Shown here: positions 47,588-55,215 of the stretch, piece after piece | Layout: every line of letters starts with the position of its first letter | How positions within the stretch are numbered: the stretch's first letter is position 1 | NCBI GenBank assembly: GCA_963826795.1 | Contig: CAWGYT010000027.1 | Span: forward strand, 1 to 64,000 | Reading direction: 5' to 3' | Source: CAWGYT01 sp963826795 | GTDB taxonomy: Bacteria; Planctomycetota; Planctomycetia; Pirellulales; Pirellulaceae | DNA length: 64,000 bases | Notes under the pieces: model-generated | What the model saw: the letters and a program-made list of their open reading frames with translations, nothing else | Database searches by the model: none | What the model was told of the DNA's origin: nothing | Program-made: the position numbers and the translations under genes

Positions 47588-47639
47588 GGTCGCAGTGTGA
47601 CTCCCAGAATCCTCGGGATCCCTCGATCGAAAGCCGCGA

Positions 47640-49301
47640 ATGGACCCACTGCTGATCTTGTTGCTGGCGATGGGAGTCGTAATCGGCAGCGTCCTCCGCC
47701 TGCGGCTTCATCCCTTCCTCGCCTTGTTGGCCGGCGCGCTGGTCGTTGCCGCCCTGACTTCTTCCGAGGATCTTTTTGAGCGCGAGCTGGCAGGGCGGGC
47801 TTGGCACGTCATCGAGTCGGCGGAAAACGGGCAGCTGCGACTCGAAAAAAAAAGGAACGAGCCCTTCCCGTCAGGACGCTTTGTCTGGCAGCGTGAGGCT
47901 CAATCGGCGGGACGATCGACATGGAGCACCCGGGGGCAGCTCGAGCTGCGAACGCTCGACGACGCCCATGCGGTCGCCGATTCGAACGGTCAACCGCTGC
48001 CGGAGCCCGGCGACCGCCTGGTTTCCGTCGCGGCACTGAATTCGGCCACCGAACTGAGGGATGCGAGCTGGACCGAACGGATCGCCGATGGCTTTGGATC
48101 GACCTGTGGAAAGATCGGGATCTTGATCGCGCTGGCCGCCGTGATCGGACGGTGCCTGCTGGACAGCGGATCGGCCGAGCGAATCGTGGATGCGATTCGA
48201 GGCACGCTCGGGCCCCGGCAAACGCCGCTTGCCTTGGCGCTGAGCGGCTTCGTGATCGGGATTCCCGTCTATTTCGATACCGTGTTCTACCTGCTGCTAC
48301 CGCTGGCCCGCGCGCTGGCACGCCAAACGCACCGCGATTATCTGCTGTACATTCTTTCGATTATCGTCGGCGCGACGATGGCCCACTCGCTGGTGCCACC
48401 CACGCCGGGCCCGCTGCTGGTCGCCGCCGAACTGAATGTCAACCTGGGCGTGATGATTGTGGCCGGGATCCTGGTGGGCGGCGTGGCGCTCGCCAGCGGC
48501 TACCTGTACGCGCTGTGGGCCAATCGGCGTTGGACGATCCCGCTGCGGGACGAAGCGCCCGCCGCGGTCGCCACCGGCCCGGCGCCAGAACACTCGGGTC
48601 CGCGGCCTCCCCTGGGACTGGCCCTGCTGCCGATCGCGCTGCCGGTCCTGCTCCTGTCACTTGGAACCGTCCTGGATTCTGGCTGGCTGCCTGCCGCAAC
48701 CACGCCGATCGGGACCGCCACGCGAGCGGTCCTCGCCACGTTCGGCGACAAGCATCTCGCCCTCGGCCTGGCAGCCGTCATCGCGCTGCTGGCGCGAGTC
48801 CGATATGCAGATTCCGCGACCGACCTGCCGCGGGCGATTTCCGAGGCGCTGCTCAGCGCCGGCAGCATCGTCCTGATCACGGCCGCCGGGGGGGCCTTCG
48901 GACACGTGCTCGGGCAGAGCGGCATCGCCGAGTCGATTCAAGCTCGCTCGCCCCTGGCCGCAGGCGGGATCTCGTTGCTGCTGATCGCGTTCTTCGTCAC
49001 GTCGATCATCCGCGTGGCTCAGGGATCAGCCACCGTCGCCATGATCACGGCCGTCGGCGTCGTCGCCCCGCTGGCCCAAGCCACGACGTTGACGTACCAT
49101 CCCGTCTACCTGGCACTGGCGATCGGCTGCGGCTCGAAACCCGTCCCCTGGATGAACGACAGCGGCTTTTGGATCATCACCCGAATGAGCGGCATGACCG
49201 AGTCCGAATCGCTGCGCACCTTTTCGGTCGCGCTGACCCTGATGGGCGCCGTCGGCCTGCTCACCACGATCGCCGGAGCCGTCTGGTTTCCGGGCATTTG
49301 A
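47640..49301 (+). CDS. GntP-family sugar-acid symporter with a 90-residue insert
   Basis: 553 aa, against 463 for the other GntP protein in this window. The core is the same: GKIGILIALAAVIGRCLLDSG, VYFDTVFYLLLPLAR, HSLVPPTPGP, CGSKPVPWMNDSGFW. The difference lies between residues about 43 and 133, where a soluble, charged beta-like segment (WHVIESAENGQLRLEKK ... GDRLVSVAALNSAT) is inserted between the second and third membrane segments. The insert is open in frame and has no obvious frameshift. It may be a periplasmic or cytoplasmic sensing or docking domain (inference). It is divergent from the arabonate-type dehydratase, so it probably imports that enzyme's substrate. Confidence 0.9.
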   Translation: MDPLLILLLAMGVVIGSVLRLRLHPFLALLAGALVVAALTSSEDLFERELAGRAWHVIESAENGQLRLEKKRNEPFPSGRFVWQREAQSAGRSTWSTRGQLELRTLDDAHAVADSNGQPLPEPGDRLVSVAALNSATELRDASWTERIADGFGSTCGKIGILIALAAVIGRCLLDSGSAERIVDAIRGTLGPRQTPLALALSGFVIGIPVYFDTVFYLLLPLARALARQTHRDYLLYILSIIVGATMAHSLVPPTPGPLLVAAELNVNLGVMIVAGILVGGVALASGYLYALWANRRWTIPLRDEAPAAVATGPAPEHSGPRPPLGLALLPIALPVLLLSLGTVLDSGWLPAATTPIGTATRAVLATFGDKHLALGLAAVIALLARVRYADSATDLPRAISEALLSAGSIVLITAAGGAFGHVLGQSGIAESIQARSPLAAGGISLLLIAFFVTSIIRVAQGSATVAMITAVGVVAPLAQATTLTYHPVYLALAIGCGSKPVPWMNDSGFWIITRMSGMTESESLRTFSVALTLMGAVGLLTTIAGAVWFPGI

Positions 49302-49363
49302 CGTCAAATCGGGAGGGCGCAAATCGGAAGGGCGATTTTCGCCGCAAGGTTGGCCCAGACTAC

Positions 49364-49392
49364 TTGTATCGAAGTAAGTTCACGTTTATAAT
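49364..49392 (+). promoter_or_regulatory. sigma-70 type promoter of the PEP-CTERM protein gene
   Basis: TTGTAT (49364-49369), a 17-base spacer and TATAAT (49387-49392) make a good housekeeping promoter. The ATG follows 65 bp further on with AGGA nine bases before it. This is the best sigma-70 type promoter I found in the window. Confidence 0.7.
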
Positions 49393-49456
49393 CCGTCCCA
49401 AAAGGTGTCCGCGACGCTCCGCCGAGAACTTTGGATCAACCACAGGACGCTACAAC

Positions 49457-50167
49457 ATGAGACAGACAGCTGCGGTTCTGACAGTCGTTTTCCTCTCTTT
49501 TACCGCAGATCTCGGGGCTTCGATGCTGGCGTCTACCAACTTCGACGGCCGGACCGTCGCGGGGGCAACCGCTTCGAATCTCACCTGGATCTTGAACGGT
49601 GTGGCTAACCCTGGCAACCTGACTGCGGTTGTGTCCCCACCCGTCATTGGGACCCCCCCTCCGATGGCCTTGTTCAACACGGCCGCGGCACAAAACCGGT
49701 TCGCCGTGGATCGCAATCTTCACACTGAGAGCGCTTGGTACGTCGACATCCCGCTGAACGTTGGTTCCATACCGCTCGCATTGAGTACCGTCACTCTCGA
49801 TGCGTTGATCTTTAATAATGCTGGAAATCTACAGACCCAACAGCGGGACCTTGACATGCGGGTTGACTTGTTCCTTTCGCCGTCAACCCTGATCGACACG
49901 GTCGCCGTCAATAACATTTACGCGCCGAATGGTCCTATAACGCCGCCTCAGCCTCGACCAGTTTCGTTCGACTTGACGGGAAATATCCTCAGCGCTAGTA
50001 CAACTTACACGCTGCGATTAAGGGCGAGTGGAACGGGCCCGGGGAATAATGCAGGATTCGACAATCTCTCGATCAATGGCAGTAGCGCAGTTCCCGAGCC
50101 GCTTAGTCTCGTGGTGTGGTCGACGCTGGGGGCCATTGGATTGGTTGGCTCGCGACTACGACGGTGA
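49457..50167 (+). CDS. PEP-CTERM sorted secreted protein, 236 aa
   Basis: A signal peptide (hydrophobic TAAVLTVVFLSFTADLG) precedes a beta-rich domain of about 190 residues with several Asn/Thr-rich strands, likely a jelly roll (STNFDGRTVAGAT ... TYTLRLRASGTGPGNNAGFDN). The C-terminus is VPEPLSLVVWSTLGAIGLVGSRLRR without a break: the VPEP motif, a hydrophobic helix and terminal arginines, i.e. a PEP-CTERM sorting tag. The open frame runs far upstream through gntP in another frame; the ATG at 49457 with AGGA is the real start. AT content is higher than in its neighbours, which may point to transfer or relaxed selection. The binding partner or function is unknown. Confidence 0.85.
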   Translation: MRQTAAVLTVVFLSFTADLGASMLASTNFDGRTVAGATASNLTWILNGVANPGNLTAVVSPPVIGTPPPMALFNTAAAQNRFAVDRNLHTESAWYVDIPLNVGSIPLALSTVTLDALIFNNAGNLQTQQRDLDMRVDLFLSPSTLIDTVAVNNIYAPNGPITPPQPRPVSFDLTGNILSASTTYTLRLRASGTGPGNNAGFDNLSINGSSAVPEPLSLVVWSTLGAIGLVGSRLRR

Positions 50168-50241
50168 GCATCTGTCGTTGGAAATCCACAAGCCGCTCGG
50201 CTGACTGTCAATCATCCGGCCGGTCAGAATCCGGTCTCTAC

Positions 50242-50307
50242 TTGCGGTTGGCTCTTCTTGTTGCGGATGGCTCTTCTTGTTGTAGGACGAACAATTCCGC
50301 GTCCTAC
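50242..50307. repeat. 19-bp direct repeat and hairpin between convergent genes
   Basis: TTGCGGTTGGCTCTTCTTG (50242-50260) is repeated with one mismatch at 50261-50279. Next, GTAGGACG (50282-50289) pairs with CGTCCTAC (50300-50307) around 10 bases, a likely terminator between the PEP-CTERM gene and the DUF1501 gene. Confidence 0.65.
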
Positions 50308-50324
50308 GATTCCCCGTCGCATGA

Positions 50325-51665
50325 TCACACCAACTCGGGCAACGGTTGGTGATCGCCGTCGACCAGGTACTGCGGTCGTCCCGTCAGGTCGCGTAGCGTG
50401 AGGTGGTGCGGGTCCAGGCCCAGGCAGTGGTAGACGGTGGCGAAGATCTCCTGAAAGTGAACCGGTCGGTCGACGGCTTCTCCGCCGTATCGATCGGTCT
50501 GCCCGATGGCTTGTCCGGTTTTCAGGCCGCCGCCTGCCAGGAGGGCGCAGCTGACATTCGGCCAATGATCCCGTCCGCCATTGTTGTTGATTCGCGGAGT
50601 CCGGCCGAACTCGCCCCAGACCAGCACGGTGACGTCGCGATCGAGACCGCGTTCACTGAGGTCATCCACCAGGGCACTCAGGGCCTGATCCAGATCGGGC
50701 AGATTGCGGCGGGCGTTGCCGAAGTTGTCCCCGTGCCAGTCCCAAAAGCTGTAGCTGAGCGTGACGCATCGGGCGCCGGCTTCGACCAGGCGGCGAGCCA
50801 ACAGGAATTGCTGGTTGAGTCGCGGGGCTGCGTCGCCCTGCACGCGATCGGTGCCTTCGCCGTAACGCTCGCGGATGCGTGTGTCTTCCTGCTCTAAATC
50901 CAAGGCGTTGGCCAGACGACTGGACGTCAGGACCCCCAAGGCCTGTTGCTGGAGTTCGTCGGCACCTTGCACGATCTGCGACCGGTCGGCTTGGCGACGC
51001 AAGCGATCCAGCGACTTGAGCAATTCACGACGATTGGCCAGCCGGTCAACGGAAACTTCGCCCAGGACCAGGTCACTTCGACCCTCGCCGTTCGGCTGGA
51101 AGGCGGAGTGGGCGGGTCCCAGGAAGCCGGCGTAGCCGTTGTTGTAGGGCCGGTGCTGCATTCGCGGCGACAGCCCCACGAAGGGTGGGACGGCGACGTC
51201 CCGCGGCCCCTGTAACTTGGAGAGCACGGCGCCGAGCTCGGGCCAGCCGCCCGCTGGCTGGTTATCGCGCAGCCGGCCCGTCAGGCACTGAAAGGACTCG
51301 TGGCGATCTTTCGCGCCGACCACCGAGCGAATGATGGCCAGGCGATCCATTCGCTCGGCCAATCCGGGTAGCAGCTCGCAGATCTCGATCCCGGGTACTT
51401 TCGTGGCAATCGGCCGAAACTCGCCGCGAATTTCCACGGGCGCGTCGGGCTTCAGGTCAAACAGGTCCTGATGGGGCGGTCCGCCCGGCAGGTAGACCAT
51501 GATGACCGACTTGTTCGAGGGCCCGATCCCCTGGCTCGCTTCCGCCCTCAGCAGGCGGGGCAGCGAAAGGCCGCCCAGGGCAAGCCCGCCGATTTGGAGA
51601 AACGACCGACGTGGCAAGGCATCGCAAAAACCGCGTTGTGGGCGACCTGCCCAGAGTGTGAGCAT
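50325..51665 (-). CDS. DUF1501 exported protein
   Basis: 446 aa, typical length. A Tat signal is present near the N-terminus (PRRSFLQIGGLALGG). Family blocks: SVIMVYLPGGPPHQDLFDLKPDAP, a helical middle (NNGYAGFLGPAHSAF), LARRLVEAGARCVTLSYSFWDWHGDNF and the metal-binding-like VLVWGEFGRTPRINNNGGRDHWPNVSCALLAGGG. The arrangement resembles the alkaline phosphatase/sulfatase superfamily, and the protein probably sits in the periplasm. DUF1501 genes usually lie next to DUF1549/DUF1553 genes; here the nearest such gene is about 7 kb away on the other strand, and the neighbour upstream is a DUF1080 gene. Confidence 0.9.
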   Translation of the reverse strand: MLTLWAGRPQRGFCDALPRRSFLQIGGLALGGLSLPRLLRAEASQGIGPSNKSVIMVYLPGGPPHQDLFDLKPDAPVEIRGEFRPIATKVPGIEICELLPGLAERMDRLAIIRSVVGAKDRHESFQCLTGRLRDNQPAGGWPELGAVLSKLQGPRDVAVPPFVGLSPRMQHRPYNNGYAGFLGPAHSAFQPNGEGRSDLVLGEVSVDRLANRRELLKSLDRLRRQADRSQIVQGADELQQQALGVLTSSRLANALDLEQEDTRIRERYGEGTDRVQGDAAPRLNQQFLLARRLVEAGARCVTLSYSFWDWHGDNFGNARRNLPDLDQALSALVDDLSERGLDRDVTVLVWGEFGRTPRINNNGGRDHWPNVSCALLAGGGLKTGQAIGQTDRYGGEAVDRPVHFQEIFATVYHCLGLDPHHLTLRDLTGRPQYLVDGDHQPLPELV

Positions 51666-51735
51666 GATTCGGCTTCCGGTGCAAAGGCGAGGGCACGTAG
51701 GTGGGAACTGACAACTCAGTCGAACGGACGGACCC

Positions 51736-53112
51736 TCAGTCTAACGGACGGACGAACAGGTTGGCAAACTCAATTGGATTCCCGTGATGCTGCAGCGCAA
51801 TCGGCCCCCGCTCGGGGACGCCCGGCAGCGGACACGATTCAATCACCGTCTCACCATTGAGCCGGACCGTCAACCGGTCTCCGCGCATTGTGATCAGAAA
51901 CCGATTCCACTGGCCGACCGGCTGATCGGCCTTCCGCTGGGGCGTGGCCGCGGCGCGGACGGCGGGCGGTTGCGAGGGGTCGGTCCGATACCCCCAGACT
52001 TCGCCCGAGCCGATGGGCCACTGCCAGATATTGACCTGAGCCTTCGTCGATCCGCGCAGATAGATCCCCGAATCGGCAACGGGCACCTCGACCTGCACGG
52101 GGTCTCCGTTGGCATCACGCTGGGTTTCGCCGGTCGGCAGAATGACCGGCTGGGGCGTGGTGCGCTCGGCGGGCCCCGGCCAACGCCAATCGACTCTCAG
52201 CTCGAAGTCTCCAAACGACTCGCTCGTCCACAAATTCGGATCCTCGCCCGTGGCTTGGCCGTCGTAGGCCAGACGCCAGTCATTCGGCTGCCAGTGGCCT
52301 TCCAGGCCGGGGTGAGTTTTCCAGCCCCTCAGGTCCACGCCGTTGTAGAGGCTGCGAAAGCCGACGTCCGCCTCCGCGACCTGCTCGGCCGGCAGCACCG
52401 GCCCTGGCAATTCCTGGATCCGCAAATTTCGAAACTCCGCGGGCGATCCTTCCGATTCGAGGCAGAGATAGCCCTTGCGAAGGCTGCATTCCGAGCCACG
52501 CGTGACGACCTTGCCATTGACGGCCAGCCGAATCGCTCCGTCAATGCACTCGATTCGATAATGATTCCATTCGGGCGACGGCCGGACGCGTTTTTCCGTC
52601 GGAAACGCCCGCATGCCGCCCCGCCGTCCGTTCTCGGGAACCATCGTCGCGCCGTGAATCGGAAACACGTCGCCGTCGGACGTAAACCAGTCGCCTTCGC
52701 GTCCATCCAGCACTTGGACCTCCACGGCCCGATGAAACGGCTGGCCCCGCGCCGGCAGGGCGTCGGCCCAGACGAACACGCCCGCGTTCCCCTGGGGCTT
52801 GAGATGCCGCCACTCCAGCTCGAGCACAAAATTCTGATACATGCGGTTTGTCCGCAATTCACCGATCGGCTGCCCGCTGCAGTGAATCACGCCGTCCGAG
52901 ACCGTCCACGTCTCGGGCGCACAGTTGACATTGGTCCAGCCATCCAGATCGCGGCCATTGAACAGCGGAACCCAGTCTGCCGCCTCCTCCGCTCGAGCCA
53001 CCCCGCCTCCCAGTAGCAGACAACTGACGATCCCAACTCGTGACAGCCAACCGATCCCTGTGCGCGGGATGAGGAAACGAGCACCGACGAAGGCCTGGAG
53101 AGGGAATGTCAT
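51736..53112 (-). CDS. exported protein with two DUF1080 (3-keto-disaccharide hydrolase-like) domains
   Basis: 458 aa. A signal peptide (IVSCLLLGGGVARAEE) is followed by two copies of the DUF1080 jelly-roll fold: the first from DWVPLFNGRDLDGW (about residue 48) to AEFRNLRIQELP, the second from VGFRSLYNGVDLRGWKT to IEFANLFVRPLD. Both have the hallmark opening G-x-D-L-x-G-W and a WNHYRIE or WNRFLIT strand. Some DUF1080 proteins act on 3-keto-glycosides; activity is not shown for these. The ATG at 53112 is the most sensible start given the signal peptide; upstream, the frame is low-complexity NQNQNQ from a hexamer repeat. Confidence 0.86.
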   Translation of the reverse strand: MTFPLQAFVGARFLIPRTGIGWLSRVGIVSCLLLGGGVARAEEAADWVPLFNGRDLDGWTNVNCAPETWTVSDGVIHCSGQPIGELRTNRMYQNFVLELEWRHLKPQGNAGVFVWADALPARGQPFHRAVEVQVLDGREGDWFTSDGDVFPIHGATMVPENGRRGGMRAFPTEKRVRPSPEWNHYRIECIDGAIRLAVNGKVVTRGSECSLRKGYLCLESEGSPAEFRNLRIQELPGPVLPAEQVAEADVGFRSLYNGVDLRGWKTHPGLEGHWQPNDWRLAYDGQATGEDPNLWTSESFGDFELRVDWRWPGPAERTTPQPVILPTGETQRDANGDPVQVEVPVADSGIYLRGSTKAQVNIWQWPIGSGEVWGYRTDPSQPPAVRAAATPQRKADQPVGQWNRFLITMRGDRLTVRLNGETVIESCPLPGVPERGPIALQHHGNPIEFANLFVRPLD

Positions 53113-53144
53113 GCTTGGCGAACTCGCAGTCAGGGTTTTCGATT

Positions 53145-53174
53145 TCTGATTCTGATTCTGATTCTGATTCTGAT
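53145..53174. repeat. hexanucleotide tandem repeat upstream of the DUF1080 gene
   Basis: Five perfect tandem copies of TCTGAT at 53145-53174, lying 33-62 bp upstream of the DUF1080 start codon and just after the end of the hotdog gene. Such repeats can change length by slippage and so alter spacing in a leader. Confidence 0.85.
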
Positions 53175-53203
53175 TTCTCGTTCCAACATTCACGCTTGAC
53201 GAT

Positions 53204-53761
53204 TCACGATCCCGAATCTCCGGGCTTGGCGGCATTCTCCTGCGCCGCGGGCAGATCGACGTGTTGCGGATCATGGTGGGCCGGCACGACCTGCCATTGC
53301 TGCTGCTCGAAATCAAAATCGCTGATCATGTCCAGCATCATTTTGAAGTACCGGCCGTGGGCCTCGACGGCGACGGAGCCATCCGGCAGCAGAATTTCGC
53401 CGGTTCCCTCGAAGTGGCGGCGGGTTTCTCGCGTGATCCGTCCCACCGCCCGAATCGGCTCGTTCAACGGCACCGGTTGACGAAAGCGAGTGTTCAATTC
53501 GATCGTCACGCCCCACAGCTGGTCGCCATGTCGCATGCGAATCGCACGGCCGATTGTTTCGTCCAGCAGCGAGGCGGCGATGCCGCCGTGCAGGCGGCCC
53601 GGATACCCCTGGTGATTGTCGCGCGGCGTGAACACACCCAGCAGCTGTTCGCTGTCCAATTCGTAAAAGGCCGCCTGCAATCCCGAGTCATTTTGGAGCC
53701 CGCAGACCAGACACATCTTCGAGTTGGGCTGCTTCGCTCGCACGCGGTGCTTGATATTCAT
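53204..53761 (-). CDS. PaaI-type hotdog thioesterase family protein
   Basis: 185 aa. The core is a hotdog fold with YPGRLHGGIAASLLDETIGRAI, the usual HGG and downstream acidic residue of the PaaI/4HBT thioesterase superfamily, then VTIELNTRFRQPVPLNEPIRAVGRI. An N-terminal CLVCGLQND segment holds a Cys pair seen in several planctomycete and proteobacterial relatives. It probably hydrolyses an acyl-CoA; substrate unknown. The ATG at 53761 lies just past the preceding AmmeMemoRadiSam gene, so the two are probably co-transcribed. The last 40 residues are Gln/Pro-rich and probably disordered. Confidence 0.8.
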   Translation of the reverse strand: MNIKHRVRAKQPNSKMCLVCGLQNDSGLQAAFYELDSEQLLGVFTPRDNHQGYPGRLHGGIAASLLDETIGRAIRMRHGDQLWGVTIELNTRFRQPVPLNEPIRAVGRITRETRRHFEGTGEILLPDGSVAVEAHGRYFKMMLDMISDFDFEQQQWQVVPAHHDPQHVDLPAAQENAAKPGDSGS

Positions 53762-53780
53762 GTTGCGACCCCGACCGCGC

Positions 53781-55215
53781 CTAGCGGAACAACAATCCGG
53801 CGTACCCGACGACTCGCGACGTGTCGCCCGAAACATCGGCGCTTGTACCGTAGCCGACCTGTCTGGCACTCGGAAAGGCGATCGAGTCGTCCCAGGCAAT
53901 CGAGCACAATGCAGGCCGGCAGCATGCCGCACATGCTGATGTGGTGGTCACGAACCGTGTGATACAGCCGGTCGGGATCGAGCGACGCGATGGCTTCCAA
54001 CGCAAGCACGTCGACGCGGCGTGTTTCCTGATCGTTGGCGAAATGATTCATGTCGCTGGAGATGACCAGCAAGGTACGATCGATGCGATCCTTCAGGACG
54101 TCGGCCAACTGGGCACCGAACTGACGACACAGCGCCAAGTTGGCCTGACCGATCGCGATTCCCACGACTCGCGCGGACGGCGCGTATCGGGAGAGCCAGG
54201 GAAGTTCGACTTCGATCGCGTGTTCGCGCTGATGCGCTGCGGCGTCCAGCTCCAAGCCATCGATGCCGGCGGCCAGCAATTCGGCCAGCTCGGGATCGGA
54301 GTCGACCAGGGCGCCCGGCAGCATCCACGCCTTGTGCGGCGCGACGGCCCAGTCGACGCCGAGGCCTGTGTGCTTCGGTCCCAGCACAATCACCGTGTCC
54401 GGGATCTCGATCCGCCGCAAGACATCGGCGGCGATCCGACCGGAATAGATCAGTCCGGCGTGGGGAACCAGCGCGGCCTGCCAGCGCGCGGGCTCGACCG
54501 GTTCGTCGGGCGTGAGGTCGTCCAGCAAGTCGTTCAACCTGGCCGGTTCCGCGGGATAAAACGTGCCGGCCACCGCCGGCGGACGTGCCTCGCCGCCCGC
54601 CAACGCCCGAGGGACATGAACCGTTTGCCAGGGAACTTCGCGGGCCTGAGTAATGAAGCTGTAGAGCACGGCGTGTTCCGGCACGGTGATCTGAGCCTGG
54701 CGAGTTACTTCGTCCAGCAATTGCTCGGCCGTAGCCGCCGGATCGTAACGCCAGGCTGACTTTGGATGCTGACTGACCAGCAACGCGCGGTGCCGCGGAT
54801 CAACTCCTCCAAGGTCCGGCTCGGCCACCGTTCCCTGCAGTGCCGGCTGATACAGGACGGCCAGCTTCACCTCAAGCTGGCTGGGCTGAATCCGGGTCCA
54901 ACCTTCGGCCTTGAGTCGCAGGCCGGCGGTCTCCGACATTTGGTAGAGCGTCGACTGAAGCGGAAACGGGTTGCGCAGCAACAAGCGATCGAACGGCAGC
55001 GGCTCCGTTCGCCCCTCGACATGGATCCGAAGACTGATGCCCAGGACCGATCCGTCGGCCACGCCCGCAAGATAGTAATTGGGCGTTGCCCCTCGCGCCG
55101 TGGCCGCGATATTGTCGCGACAGAAGATCTCCAGTTGTTTCAAGTCGTCGTCCCCCAGCAGCAACTCGGGCGGCGCCGCATCCGCCAACACCTCAGGACC
55201 GAACGGCCCGCTGAA
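53781..55215 (-). CDS. amrB: Memo-like AmmeMemoRadiSam protein B (continuation of AMMECR1 fusion, two shifts)
   Basis: After the AMMECR1 domain, a linker domain of about 200 residues (IFCRDNIAATARGATPNYYLAG) leads into Memo: PPAVAGTFYPAEPARLNDLLDDL, LVPHAGLIYSGRIAADV, VIVLGPKHTG, EHAIEVELPWL, LLVISSDMNHF and HHISMCGMLPACIVLDCL. Memo family proteins resemble extradiol dioxygenases; the histidines in PHAG and GPKH are the metal-site type. The frame shifts near 55215 (one extra base in CTGGCGATTCAG) and near 53870 (one extra base), after which QVGYGTSADVSGDTSRVVGYAG ends at 53781. Without the second shift the frame would run to 53758 and lose this conserved ending. The biological role of the system is still poorly known. 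Confidence 0.82.

Noticed and set aside
47921..49456. Long open frame running through gntP into the PEP-CTERM gene
   Set aside because: This part is the out-of-frame shadow of the GntP permease; only 49457-50167 shows a signal peptide, ribosome-binding site and sorting tag.
51784..53016. 410-residue open frame opposite the DUF1080 gene
   Set aside because: Antisense shadow of a clearly recognised protein; no ribosome-binding site.
53758..53780. Memo gene ending at 53758
   Set aside because: The frame to 53758 loses the conserved Memo ending, which is present in another frame stopping at 53781.
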